A stretch of DNA of 64,000 nt, taken from assembly GCA_963747985.1 (NCBI GenBank), contig CAVVHG010000001.1:620001-684000 (forward strand). The letters run 5' to 3'. The notes under the pieces are model-generated. The model did no database searches. It saw only the letters and a list, made by a program, of their open reading frames with translations, and was not told the origin of the DNA. Source of the DNA: JACADW01 sp963747985. Lineage in GTDB: Bacteria; Acidobacteriota; UBA6911. Numbering within the stretch: the stretch's first letter is position 1; each line of letters begins with the position of its first letter. Positions 9,443-18,147 of the stretch are shown here, in pieces. A program made the position numbers and the translations under genes.

Positions 9443-10270
9443 CTAAGGTCGGACCTCGCGGATCCTGATGTTCTTTAACCATATCTCCGATCCGTGATCC
9501 TGCAGAACAATGTGCCCGCGCGAGATGGCCCCGAAACCGGCCATGCCGCGGAATTTGCTCCGTTCGATGGCCTGCTCGAGCTGCCTGCTCCCTCGATCGA
9601 ATTCGAGCACCTTGACTCCGTTCAGGCAGTGTTCGACGTGATTCCCGCTCACCACGAGGCGAACGTGGTTGAATTCTCCTGTCGGCCGCGCGGCTTTCCG
9701 TGATGGCGCAAGCAGATCGTAGAGGGCTCCTGTGATGTGGGTTCCGCCCGCTAGGGCATCCTCGTTACCGACGTCGTCGATCAGCTGGAATTCGAATCCG
9801 ATGGGGAAGCACGCGAAGTCGCCGGGTGTCATCCGGGAGATCTCATTCTCATACCCGGGTTTCGCCTGCCTCCGGAGCTCTGTGATCTCGAACTCCATGG
9901 CAACCTTGTCCCAGCCCGCCGGCTTCTTCTCGGGGACGAAGTACTTGATGCCGCTGTTGCCGTCGGACGAGATCTTGTAGTCGAGTTCGAACTCGAAGTT
10001 CCCGTACTCGCCTTCGGTCATGATGTCGGTACAATCGGCGTCAGACGCGTTCTTGAGCCGCTTCAGGGCGCCGTCTTCTATCACCCAGCACCGGGCCGGG
10101 AACTCTTTCCGGCAAAAACTCCGCCAGCCGGCCGCAGACCTGCCGTCGAAGAGCGCCACCCATTCTCTCGGCGGAGTCTGTGCAGGAGCTGTGGTGACGA
10201 GCAGGCCCGTGATTGGGGGAAGCATCGCGACGGTGCATACTGTAATCGCTTTGAAGAGATGACCTTTCAC
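9443..10270 (-). CDS. Secreted DUF1080 protein (3-keto-disaccharide hydrolase-like, LamG-type fold)
   Basis: DUF1080 proteins are exported, concanavalin-like beta-sandwich proteins; some hydrolyse 3-keto-disaccharides. Visible family segments are ALFDGRSAAGWR, VIEDGALKR, FELDYKISSDGNSGIKY, GALYDLLAPSR, EFNHVRLVVSGNHVEHCLNG and the C-terminal GHIVLQDHGSEIWLKNIRIRE. An N-terminal signal peptide ends around an APAQT site. I chose the GTG at 10270 because GGGAGG lies just upstream; an ATG 8 codons further out is also in frame. Intact, about 275 residues. It diverges from the SSS transporter gene, which may import a related sugar product. Confidence 0.85.
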   Translation of the reverse strand: MKGHLFKAITVCTVAMLPPITGLLVTTAPAQTPPREWVALFDGRSAAGWRSFCRKEFPARCWVIEDGALKRLKNASDADCTDIMTEGEYGNFEFELDYKISSDGNSGIKYFVPEKKPAGWDKVAMEFEITELRRQAKPGYENEISRMTPGDFACFPIGFEFQLIDDVGNEDALAGGTHITGALYDLLAPSRKAARPTGEFNHVRLVVSGNHVEHCLNGVKVLEFDRGSRQLEQAIERSKFRGMAGFGAISRGHIVLQDHGSEIWLKNIRIREVRP

Positions 10271-10446
10271 ATTCACCTCCCTGTTGGATTTCATTTCTAG
10301 CAGATTTCCCTAAAGATGCTCAGTAATCTTTGCGTTCTCGGCGCCTTGGCGGTGAGACGTCTCACTCCGAGGCTTGACAGGACCCGGCTTTCATTATTGA
10401 ATCGCCCTCACCCTATGCCCTACACCTTTCCGACGAGGTCCGAATC

Positions 10447-12252
10447 GTGAATCTGACATTCATCGACTGGTCCATCATGCTGCTCTATTTCGTCTTCGTG
10501 CTGGGGATCGGATTCGCCCTCAAGCGCTTCATGAAGACGAGCAACGACTTTTTCCTGGCCGGGCGCTCCATCCCGGCCTGGGTGTGCGGGCTTGCGTTCA
10601 TCTCGGCCAATCTCGGCGCGCAGGAGGTGATCGGGATGGCCGCCTCGGGCGCCAAGTACGGAATCGCGACCAGCCACTTCTACTGGGTGGGCGCGATCCC
10701 GGCGATGATCTTCGTAGGCCTGTTCATGATGCCGTTCTACTACGGCTCGCGGGCCCGCTCGGTGCCCGAGTACCTTCGCCTGCGGTTTGACGAGAAGACA
10801 CGAGGGTTCAACGCGATCTCCTTCGCGCTGATGACCATCTTTTCCTCCGGCATCTCCATGTACGCGATGGCACGCCTGCTGGGAACGCTCCACGTCTTCG
10901 ACGCGCCGTTTCAGCAGCTTGGCCTGCCCGCCAGTTGGATCTTCCATGTCAGCATTCTCACCGCGGCCATAATCGTTCTCCTGTACATTTTCCTCGGTGG
11001 ACTGACGAGCGCGATCTACAACGAGGTCCTCCAGTTCTTTCTCATCGTTGCGGGTTTTCTGCCGCTGGTCTGGCTGGGCCTCAGGAATGTCGGAGGCTGG
11101 GAAGGGATCAAGCAGAAGCTGCCCGCGGCCTACACTCACTCGTGGGCCGGCATGGGAAGCCCGGACACCAACCTGCTCGGCGTCGAGTGGTTCGGCCTGG
11201 TCATGGGGCTCGGCTTCGTCCTTTCGTTCGGGTACTGGTGCACGGACTTTCTCGTGGTCCAGCGGGCGATGGCGGCCGATTCCATGAGTTCCGCGCGCCG
11301 CACGCCGCAGATCGCGGCTTTGCCCAAGATGTTCATCCCGTTCCTGGTGATCCTCCCGGGCCTGATTGCGGTCGCCCTTCCACGCACCGACGTCACCCCT
11401 GCAGCGGTTATCGACACCGCCCAGCCTGGCGCAGCCGCCGCCATGCAGGCCGGCCAGGGGCTGATCCCTGCCAAGATCGATCCTGCGACGGGGCAGGTGA
11501 AGGTGGACAAAGACGGCAGGCCGGAACTCGACTACGACCTCGCCATTCCGCAGATGCTGCTGCACTACTTCCCGACCGGCATCCTCGGCCTCGGCCTTAC
11601 GGCGCTGCTGGCGAGCTTCATGTCCGGGATGGCCGGCAACGTGACGGCCTTCAATACCGTCTGGACGTACGACATCTACCAGTCCTACATCAAGAAGGGC
11701 GCGAGCGACGCGCACTACCTCCGCGTTGGGCGCCTGACCACGATCTTCGGCGTCGCCGCGTCGGTCCTCGCGGCCTACCTCGCGACCAAGTTCAACAACA
11801 TCATGGACATGCTCCAGCTCGTGTTCGCGTTCGTGAACGCGCCGCTGTTCGCCACTTTCCTGCTGGGGATGTTCTGGAAACGCACCACGGGTCACGGCGC
11901 ATTCACCGGGCTTCTGTCGGGCACGCTCGCCGCTGCGATGCACCATGGGCTGACGATTTCGAGAGGCGCTTTGCCCGGCATCAAGGGAGGATGGATCGCA
12001 ATCCTGCACACCTACCCGAGCGAAATGGCCCAGAACTTCTGGACTGCGATCTACGCCTGGGTCACATGTTTCCTGGTTACGATCATCATAAGCGTTGTGA
12101 CAAAACCCCGGCCGGACGGGGAACTGGTCGGTCTGGTCTACTCGTTGACCGAAAAGACGCAGGAGGGGCACCTTCCCTGGTACAAGAAACCGGCGGTGCT
12201 CGCGGTCGTGGTTGCTGTGCTGACTATCCTGCTAAACATTATCTTCTGGTAG
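10447..12252 (+). CDS. Sodium:solute symporter (SSS family)
   Basis: Na+-coupled importer of a sugar or organic solute in the inner membrane. The 601-residue protein has about 13 predicted helices and typical SSS segments: DFFLAGRSIPAWVCG near residue 40, SANLGAQEVIGMAASGAKYG, PEYLRLRF, and a Na+-site helix region LLASFMSGMAGNVTAFNT. A hydrophilic loop near residues 330-370 is longer than usual. The start at 10447 is a GTG at the beginning of the normal family N terminus. A small two-helix membrane protein follows 15 bases later and is probably cotranslated. Neighbours (DUF1080, GalT, aldo/keto reductase) point to a carbohydrate substrate, but the sequence alone does not fix it. Confidence 0.88.
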   Translation: MNLTFIDWSIMLLYFVFVLGIGFALKRFMKTSNDFFLAGRSIPAWVCGLAFISANLGAQEVIGMAASGAKYGIATSHFYWVGAIPAMIFVGLFMMPFYYGSRARSVPEYLRLRFDEKTRGFNAISFALMTIFSSGISMYAMARLLGTLHVFDAPFQQLGLPASWIFHVSILTAAIIVLLYIFLGGLTSAIYNEVLQFFLIVAGFLPLVWLGLRNVGGWEGIKQKLPAAYTHSWAGMGSPDTNLLGVEWFGLVMGLGFVLSFGYWCTDFLVVQRAMAADSMSSARRTPQIAALPKMFIPFLVILPGLIAVALPRTDVTPAAVIDTAQPGAAAAMQAGQGLIPAKIDPATGQVKVDKDGRPELDYDLAIPQMLLHYFPTGILGLGLTALLASFMSGMAGNVTAFNTVWTYDIYQSYIKKGASDAHYLRVGRLTTIFGVAASVLAAYLATKFNNIMDMLQLVFAFVNAPLFATFLLGMFWKRTTGHGAFTGLLSGTLAAAMHHGLTISRGALPGIKGGWIAILHTYPSEMAQNFWTAIYAWVTCFLVTIIISVVTKPRPDGELVGLVYSLTEKTQEGHLPWYKKPAVLAVVVAVLTILLNIIFW

Positions 12253-12267
12253 GGCGGAGGCCTGATC

Positions 12268-12466
12268 ATGGGAATCGATATCCGTTTGCCGATCGGACTG
12301 ATGTTCACGATTATCGGTTTGCTGCTGGCGATCTTTGGCCTCCTGAGCGATGCGTCGATCTACCAGCGTTCGCTGGGGATCAACGTCAACCTCATCTGGG
12401 GCGTCCTGTTGACCCTGTTTCGGGGTGGTCATGCTGCTGTTGGGCAGAAAGCGTCCGGCCGGGTAG
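12268..12466 (+). CDS. Small two-helix membrane protein next to the symporter, one frameshift
   Basis: About 65 residues: one helix (LPIGLMFTIIGLLLAIFGLL), a short loop ending in GINVNLIWG, then a second helix. The second helix is only complete if the frame changes in the CCTGTTTCGGGG stretch near 12420, giving GVVMLLLGRKRPAG and a stop at 12466. Start ATG at 12268 with GGCGGAGG upstream. Its position 15 bases after the symporter suggests a transporter accessory protein. Function unknown. Confidence 0.6.
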
Positions 12467-12934
12467 GTCCGGTTGTTAGGCTAAGATCTCGTGCGATGGT
12501 CTCAAGCCGTGTGAATCATCGTTCGATTGCTGGCGATGCCTATGGGCCGCTTCGGCCCTGGGTTCTGTTTTTCATCAAGTGACCACGCGCTCACGCCCGT
12601 GGCGATTCACTCCGGCGCTTCGCGCCTGAGTATAAGACCGCGCGATCAAGCGCAAGATTTTGCCAATGATTTCCATACCAGCCTCGAAGAGGTTCGGTAG
12701 TCAGTAGGCCCCTGTGCCGCAGGGCTCGGGATCTGGAATGGCCAAACCCCGGAGCGCCGTAGGTGCGGGCCAAGGCAATCTGATGATTTGAGTATGGTTT
12801 TGAGGGCCGGAGGCCCGTCTCATATCAGCCTGGGGCGAAGCCCCAGGAATTGTGCAAATAGAATAAGGAGGGCTGAAAGCCCGTCTCATAATGAGTTGCG
12901 AGGCAACCGGACCTAGTTGAGGGTGAAGGAATAC
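12467..12934. repeat. Intergenic region with hairpin repeats of the GGGCTGAAAGCCC family
   Basis: No gene seen. It contains three short hairpins: GGGCCGGAGGCCC (12804-12816), CCTGGGGCGAAGCCCCAGG (12829-12847) and GGGCTGAAAGCCC (12870-12882). The first and third are each followed by CCGTCTCATA. The same set recurs near 22.7 kb, so this is a dispersed repeat family. Confidence 0.65.
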
Positions 12935-13968
12935 ATGCTCAATCTGACAGAACATCCGCATCGACGCCTTAATGCGCTGACCCGCGAGTGGATCCTTGTT
13001 TCTCCCCATAGAACCAGCCGCCCGTGGCAGGGACAGATTGAGCCGGCGGAGATCGAGTGTCAGCCGCAGTATGACCCGAAGTGCTACCTCTGTCCCGGCA
13101 ACCCGCGCGCGGGCGGTGTCAGGAATCCCGACTACGGCCACACGTTCGTTTTCGAAAACGACTTCGCAGCCCTTCTGCCGCGAATCACCCCGGGACGTTC
13201 TCTCGTATGGTGACTCCGGCCTGATGCTTGCCCAGGGGGAGAAAGGCATCTGCCGTGTCATCTGTTTCTCGCCCAGGCATGACCTCACGCTCGGGAAGAT
13301 GAGCGACGAAGAGATCCGCTTCGTGGTGGATGTCTGGATCGAGCAGTACCTTGATCTCGGCGGTCGCCCGGACATCTCACATGTCCAGATCTTCGAGAAC
13401 CGGGGTGCGATGATGGGAGCGAGCAACGCGCACCCGCACTGCCAGATATGGGCGAGCAGCAGCCTGCCGAACGAGCCGGCAAAAGAACTCGCATCGCAGA
13501 CGGAATATTTCGCGTCACGAAACGCCTGCCTGCTGTGCGATTACCTGCGCCTGGAACTTGGGGAGAAGGAACGGCTCGTTTGCGAGAACGCTTCTTTCGT
13601 TGCTCTCGTTCCTTTTTGGGCGGTTTGGCCGTTTGAAGTCCTGATTCTCAGCAGGCGCCACGTCACCGGTATGGATCAGCTTTCAGCCCGGGAAGCCGAT
13701 GCCCTGGCCAATATCCTCCGGCGGCTCGCGGCACGGTACGACGCCCTGTTCCGCACGACGTTCCCGTACTCGATGGGATTTCATCAGCGGCCGACGGACG
13801 GGCAGCCGCATCCCGAGTGGCATTTCCACGCCCACTTCTACCCCCCGCTTGCTCCGGTCGGCGACGGTGCGCAAATTCATGGTCGGGTTTGAGATGCTGG
13901 GGACGCCGCAGCGCGACATCACTCCGGAGAGCGCCGCCGCGCGTTTGCGCGAAATCGCCGAAGTATGA
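12935..13968 (+). CDS. galT: Galactose-1-phosphate uridylyltransferase, two frameshifts
   Basis: Leloir pathway enzyme: exchanges UMP between UDP-glucose and galactose-1-phosphate through a uridylylated histidine. The N-terminal part has TREWILVSPHRTSRPW and the metal-site pair CYLC; the middle has NRGAMMGASNAHPHCQIW with the HPH active site, and the C-terminal part has GFHQRP and WHFHAHFYPP. The frame changes near 13200 (after LLPRITPG) and near 13850 (after HFYPPL); the last frame ends at 13968 with the family's normal C terminus. I chose ATG 12935, which follows AAGGA by 5 bases. About 344 residues in all, normal for the family. Confidence 0.88.
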
Positions 13969-14049
13969 TTTCCGGTTGCCCTCTGTCGTGTCGCGCTCGC
14001 CGACAGCCTGTCGGTGGGACTGATCCTAAGCATGCAAACGGAGGGGGAT

Positions 14050-14862
14050 ATGAATTCTGATTTCCTTCACTCGACGCTCGGCAGGAGCGGCATCCCGGTT
14101 TTCCGGCTGGGCCTGTCCGCCAGCTATCGCCCCGGCAGACGAGCCGTGCATGAGGCGTTTGACAATGGCATTGATCTCTTCTTCTGCTACGGATTCGACA
14201 CTCACATGACCGGCGCGCTGAGGGAGTTAATGAAGGGAAGAAGGGAAAAGGTCGTGGTCGCCACAGGTGCATACAACTTGATCTGGGGCTACCCGAACCT
14301 TCGCCGCACGCTCGAGAAGAGGCTCAGGCAGCTGGACACCGACTACATCGACATCTTCCTGTTCCTCGGCGTTATGAAAGAACAGCAGTACCCGCCGAAG
14401 GTCAGAGAAGAGCTCGAGCGTTTCCGTGACGAGGGCAAGGTCCGCTGCGTCGGACTCTCCTGCCACGACCGCAAGTTCGTCGGAGGGCTCGCCGCCGACG
14501 GGGCGATCGATATCATGATGATGCGCTACAATGCCGCGCACCGCGGGGCTGAGCAGGATATCTTCCCTCACCTTGGGAAGCATGACCCGGGAGTGATCAG
14601 TTACACCGCGACGCGATGGAGCTGCCTGCTGAGAAGGCCGCGTGGGTGGCCACGTGAGGGCCGTGTGCCCACCGCGGGAATGTGCTACCGCTTTGTCCTC
14701 TCAAACCCGGCTGTCGATGTCTGCCTGACGGCGCCGTCCAATCTGCGGCAACTCCGCGAAAACATCGAGGCAGTCCGCCGCGGTCCTCTGGCTGAGGACG
14801 ACATGCAGTTCATACGCAACTTCGGCGATGCCGTCCATCAAGCCCGGAAGTGGTTTATGTAA
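14050..14862 (+). CDS. Aldo/keto reductase family protein
   Basis: NAD(P)H-dependent oxidoreductase fold (TIM barrel), 270 residues. Recognisable are the opening LGRSGIPVFRLGLS, the strand with FFCYGFDTH at the place of the catalytic-tyrosine segment, RRTLEKRLRQLDTDYIDIF, VRCVGLSCHDR, and the late segment NPAVDVCLTAPSNLRQLRENI. The start ATG at 14050 is preceded by GGAGGGGG. It overlaps the end of the convergent SPL-like gene by 8 bases. It follows galT by about 80 bases and may belong to the same operon. The substrate is unknown. Confidence 0.8.
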   Translation: MNSDFLHSTLGRSGIPVFRLGLSASYRPGRRAVHEAFDNGIDLFFCYGFDTHMTGALRELMKGRREKVVVATGAYNLIWGYPNLRRTLEKRLRQLDTDYIDIFLFLGVMKEQQYPPKVREELERFRDEGKVRCVGLSCHDRKFVGGLAADGAIDIMMMRYNAAHRGAEQDIFPHLGKHDPGVISYTATRWSCLLRRPRGWPREGRVPTAGMCYRFVLSNPAVDVCLTAPSNLRQLRENIEAVRRGPLAEDDMQFIRNFGDAVHQARKWFM

Positions 14863-16009
14863 GCGGCCTCCCTCCCCGACCCTCAGGGATTTCACCCGAA
14901 AGGGTGCCACGGCAGGCTCCGCACGCCAGAGCATCCATGCGGTCGGACAAGTCGGATGTAGCGCCCGGCGCGCTCCCGAAGCTTCTCTCCCAGACTGCAC
15001 GGCTCTCCATGCAAAGGTAGACGAAGACGCCCGGTGCCTCCCGTCGGATCCAGCCGAGCATCTTCGAATACATTTCCTCGCGGATCGGCCGGAAGTAGCG
15101 GAGCTTGCCGTGGTGTCCGGGGACAAACTCGCCGTACGGGATCTTTGACTTCGGGAACCGTTCCTTGAGCAGGTCCCGGAGGTGGGGCGTGAATCGCAGC
15201 GTCCCGAGGCTGATCCAGGCGACCGAGCGCGGTTCGATGGCGGCGAAAAGCTCTCCCACGGTGTGTTCGTAATCCCGTTCCCACCCTTCGTAGTGAACCA
15301 GTGGATCGAAGTGGAAACCCAGCCTGTATCCCCATTCCTGACACATGCGCGCGGCAGACAGCCGCTCCCGGAGGGTGGCCGTTTTCAGCTCGTCGCTCCT
15401 GATGATGGCGGTCGGGTTCACGGACCAGGAGACAACGGTGCGGCCGCGGTGATCGAGACCTTCGAGATTTCCGACCCGGTCGGACTTGGTTTTCAGCTCC
15501 AGGATCCCGTTCGGCAGGCGGCCGAAAAAGGGTACCAGGATCCGGGAATAGCACGTGATGTCATCCAGCGCCAGGGAGTCGGCCATCTCGCCTGTCCCGA
15601 TGCGGAAGGAGGCGTCAGGCGCCGCTGAAAGCTTTTCTCCCACCTCACGCAGGAGATCTTCGACATTGGTGAAAACAACCACGGCCGGGTTGTTCAGGTA
15701 GGTCTGCAGGATGCAGTAGGTGCATTCAAGGTGGCAGTTGCAGGCGAAATTGACCACGTAGTAGTTGCAGCAGATCTCGGCCCCCGACCCCGGGCACTCC
15801 TTCATGAAATTTCCGCGGTGGCGAGCCAGGAGCAGCGTCTGCTTGCCGCGACCGCGAGGATCTCCGCCGTCCGGGGTTTCCGGGAGCCTGTCCGCATCAA
15901 GAACCGTGGTTACGGGAACGCCGGGAAGCCGGCTCAGGATTTCGCCCGTCAGTGCGTCTCTGCACGATTGTTCCTGGATCAGGATCCTCGAGGGGCGGTA
16001 GGGGAGCAT
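14855..16009 (-). CDS. Spore photoproduct lyase-like radical SAM protein lacking the catalytic cysteine
   Basis: Belongs to the SPL family of radical SAM enzymes, which reverse the spore photoproduct in DNA. The SAM [4Fe-4S] motif is C92-HLE-C96-TY-C99, followed by ILQTYLNN as in SPL (YLQT). Later segments (VSWSVNP, AARMCQEWGYRLGFHFDPLVHYEGWE, and LRFTPHLRDLLKERFP) follow the SPL pattern. In Bacillus SPL the H-donor Cys141 lies in FEASCTSD; the matching stretch here, FRIGTGEMADS, has no cysteine. So the protein is probably a paralogue with another reaction, or uses another donor. 384 residues, somewhat longer than SPL (about 340). It starts 8 bases after the ParB-like gene. No sporulation genes are nearby. 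Confidence 0.8.
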   Translation of the reverse strand: MLPYRPSRILIQEQSCRDALTGEILSRLPGVPVTTVLDADRLPETPDGGDPRGRGKQTLLLARHRGNFMKECPGSGAEICCNYYVVNFACNCHLECTYCILQTYLNNPAVVVFTNVEDLLREVGEKLSAAPDASFRIGTGEMADSLALDDITCYSRILVPFFGRLPNGILELKTKSDRVGNLEGLDHRGRTVVSWSVNPTAIIRSDELKTATLRERLSAARMCQEWGYRLGFHFDPLVHYEGWERDYEHTVGELFAAIEPRSVAWISLGTLRFTPHLRDLLKERFPKSKIPYGEFVPGHHGKLRYFRPIREEMYSKMLGWIRREAPGVFVYLCMESRAVWERSFGSAPGATSDLSDRMDALACGACRGTLSGEIPEGRGGRPLT

Positions 16010-16017
16010 AGGGCTGC

Positions 16018-16983
16018 CTAGCCGATCTGAAAGAGCTTCTCGAGCTCCGGAGACTGCGCCGCTTTGTCGAGCGTTCCCGCGAGCATGCGGAATCGTTCTG
16101 CCGAAGCGGCCTGGAATTCCACGCGGATTGCCGGCGTCTCAAAATACCTGTCGTGGCTTACATGCACATCGCCGGGCAGACCGATCTCAGAGGCGGCGGC
16201 GGCAAAGCGATCCTCCGCGGCGGAGATCCTCGGGAAGCGCTGCCTGTATAGAAAATCGTACAGCCTCCGGCCCTTTTCATGAGCGGCCAGGCCCGCGTCG
16301 CTCGAGATCCCGACGACCTCGGGCCTCTCGAGCACCACTTCCGCAGGGCAGCCGTTCAGGGCCGCCAGCTCCTCCACGAGTTCCAGCACCTGCCGCTGCA
16401 GGCTCGCGGTGAGATGGATATCCGCTATGACCGAAGCAAAGGCTCCCTGGAAGGTCGATGGCCTCGAGGCGAGGTATTCCACGGTCGCGAGCGTCAGGCG
16501 CCCCTCGTTGAACCGGGCGCGAATCTGCGGATGAAGGGAATGAATACCGAGGTACGTGCGCAGGACATGATGGTGAGAGGCCAGGCGGAGGGCCGGCATA
16601 TAGCTCTCGAGGATGGATTCCTCCGGCAAACCGCAAGTGTGCCTCAGAACGAACAACGCCCGGGCTGCCTCGAGCGGGCTCAGCTCACGGTGTGACACGT
16701 TTTCCCACAGCGCCAGGCGAAAGGCTTCCGGGAGAGGGAGGTCGCCTTCGGGCAGGATTCGAGCCAGAGCCGACGGGCGTCCCAGGCGCCTGAGAGCTCG
16801 CAGCCTTCTGAAGCCGCACACGATCATCAGGCCGCCGGAGTTCCTGTCGACGAGCACGACCGGGTTCACCTGCCCGATCTGGCGCAGCGAGTTTTCGAGT
16901 TGAGGCGGATCGAGGTCCTCGCTGATGCGGCAAGTCTCGTCGCGATAGTCGACGCTGTCCAATCGAACGTTTTCGACAACCAT
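16018..16983 (-). CDS. ParB/sulfiredoxin-fold N-terminal domain protein
   Basis: The first 100 residues have the ParB/Srx-like nuclease/CTPase fold: LENSLRQIGQVNPVVLVD, then VCGFRRLRALRRLG at residues 55-68 in place of the GERRxRA box of ParB. The rest (321 residues in total) is helical and has no typical KorB-type HTH that I can identify. Not chromosomal ParB: no ParA gene is adjacent and the protein is joined in an operon to an SPL-like radical SAM gene. The start ATG at 16983 has no ribosome site, and a TGATATTCT stretch close upstream suggests a short or absent leader. Role unknown; DNA or nucleotide binding in a shared pathway with the radical SAM enzyme is an inference. Confidence 0.75.
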   Translation of the reverse strand: MVVENVRLDSVDYRDETCRISEDLDPPQLENSLRQIGQVNPVVLVDRNSGGLMIVCGFRRLRALRRLGRPSALARILPEGDLPLPEAFRLALWENVSHRELSPLEAARALFVLRHTCGLPEESILESYMPALRLASHHHVLRTYLGIHSLHPQIRARFNEGRLTLATVEYLASRPSTFQGAFASVIADIHLTASLQRQVLELVEELAALNGCPAEVVLERPEVVGISSDAGLAAHEKGRRLYDFLYRQRFPRISAAEDRFAAAASEIGLPGDVHVSHDRYFETPAIRVEFQAASAERFRMLAGTLDKAAQSPELEKLFQIG

Positions 16984-17089
16984 GGCGCAAGAATATCACG
17001 GCAGGCAAATATGAAAGGCTGGACAGGATTTTCGCTTTTGATATATAAGTGCGGCGATGGTTCCTTCCCTATTTTGAAGGAGTTCAGCC

Positions 17090-18112
17090 ATGAGTCCTTT
17101 GACCCGCGTTCGCACAAGCGTCAGCAGAAAAGTCTGGGTTTTCGGAATTCTCGCTGTCGTGCTTTCGGGCACGCTCGCCTTCGCCGCCCGTGCCCAGGAG
17201 CAGGCCCAATACACCGCCGAGGAATACAAGGCGTACCAGGCGGTCACGGCCGAGACGGACCCTGCGAAGAAGGCTGCGCTAGTGGTCGCTTTTCTCAAGG
17301 AGCGTCCCGAGTCGACCCTTCGCCCCCATGTGCTCGGCGACTACCAGAAGATGATGCAGGAGCTCGACAAGAACGGGAATTCGGCCGCGGTCATTGCAGC
17401 CGGGGAGCAGTTCATCACCGCGGTCCCCGACGACATTCTCACGATCTCGTTGCTCGCCACGGCCTATCAGAAGACCAAGAACAACGCAAAATTCGTTGTC
17501 TACGGCGAGAAGGTCTTCGAGGCGAGCCCCAACGGCAACATCGCGTACTACCTCGCCAAGGCATACCTTGAAATGAAGAACGACGCGAAGTTCGCGGTCT
17601 GGGGCGAAAAGACCATCGGGTTCATGCCCGACAACTACGAGATCCTATTTGAATTGACCAAGTACTCTGGCGAGGCGCGCCGCTTTCCGCAGGCGATCAA
17701 GTACGGCAGGATGTGCCTCAAGGCATTCCAGTCCGCAACCAAGCCGGAGGCGATGTCCGATAAGGACTGGAAGGCTTTCAGCACCAACCTGTACGCCAGC
17801 TGCTATTACATCGTCGGCAGTTCGGCCTTCGAGACGAAGGATTACACGACTACAGTTACGAACCTCGAGAATTCTCTCAAGTACTACTTCAGAAACGAGT
17901 TTGCGTATTACAAGCTCGCCCAGGCTTACTGGCAGCAAAACAGGATCGACCTGGCGATGAAGAATTTCGCCAAGGCCTACCTTCTCAACGGCCAGACCTC
18001 ACGCCCGGCGCGGCAGTACCTGGATCAGCTCTACAAGTCGACCCACCAGCAGTCGCTCGTGGGCATCGAGCGCGTGATCGATAAGGCGAAGGAGGAGCTG
18101 AAGGGCTCCTAA
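17090..18112 (+). CDS. Exported tetratricopeptide-repeat protein
   Basis: 340 residues with a signal peptide (helix VWVFGILAVVLSGTLAFAA, cleavage near ARAQEQ). The rest is TPR-like helical repeats, clearest at YYLAKAYLEMKNDAKFAVWG and FAYYKLAQAYWQQNRIDLAM. Start ATG at 17090 follows GAAGGAG. TPR proteins are scaffolds for protein contacts; no enzyme domain is present. It diverges from the ParB-like gene and has no evident operon partner. Specific role unknown. Confidence 0.8.
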   Translation: MSPLTRVRTSVSRKVWVFGILAVVLSGTLAFAARAQEQAQYTAEEYKAYQAVTAETDPAKKAALVVAFLKERPESTLRPHVLGDYQKMMQELDKNGNSAAVIAAGEQFITAVPDDILTISLLATAYQKTKNNAKFVVYGEKVFEASPNGNIAYYLAKAYLEMKNDAKFAVWGEKTIGFMPDNYEILFELTKYSGEARRFPQAIKYGRMCLKAFQSATKPEAMSDKDWKAFSTNLYASCYYIVGSSAFETKDYTTTVTNLENSLKYYFRNEFAYYKLAQAYWQQNRIDLAMKNFAKAYLLNGQTSRPARQYLDQLYKSTHQQSLVGIERVIDKAKEELKGS

Positions 18113-18147
18113 ACCCCCGCCTGAATGCCCGGCATGGCGCTCCGCGC

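Noticed and set aside
10420..12171. 583-codon open frame antisense to the SSS symporter
   Set aside because: Composed of charged low-complexity residues, the mirror of a GC-rich gene; the symporter on the other strand is a clear family member.
16018..16983. Chromosome-partitioning ParB with nearby origin
   Set aside because: No ParA neighbour, no parS-like palindromes noticed, and the gene is tied to a radical SAM enzyme.
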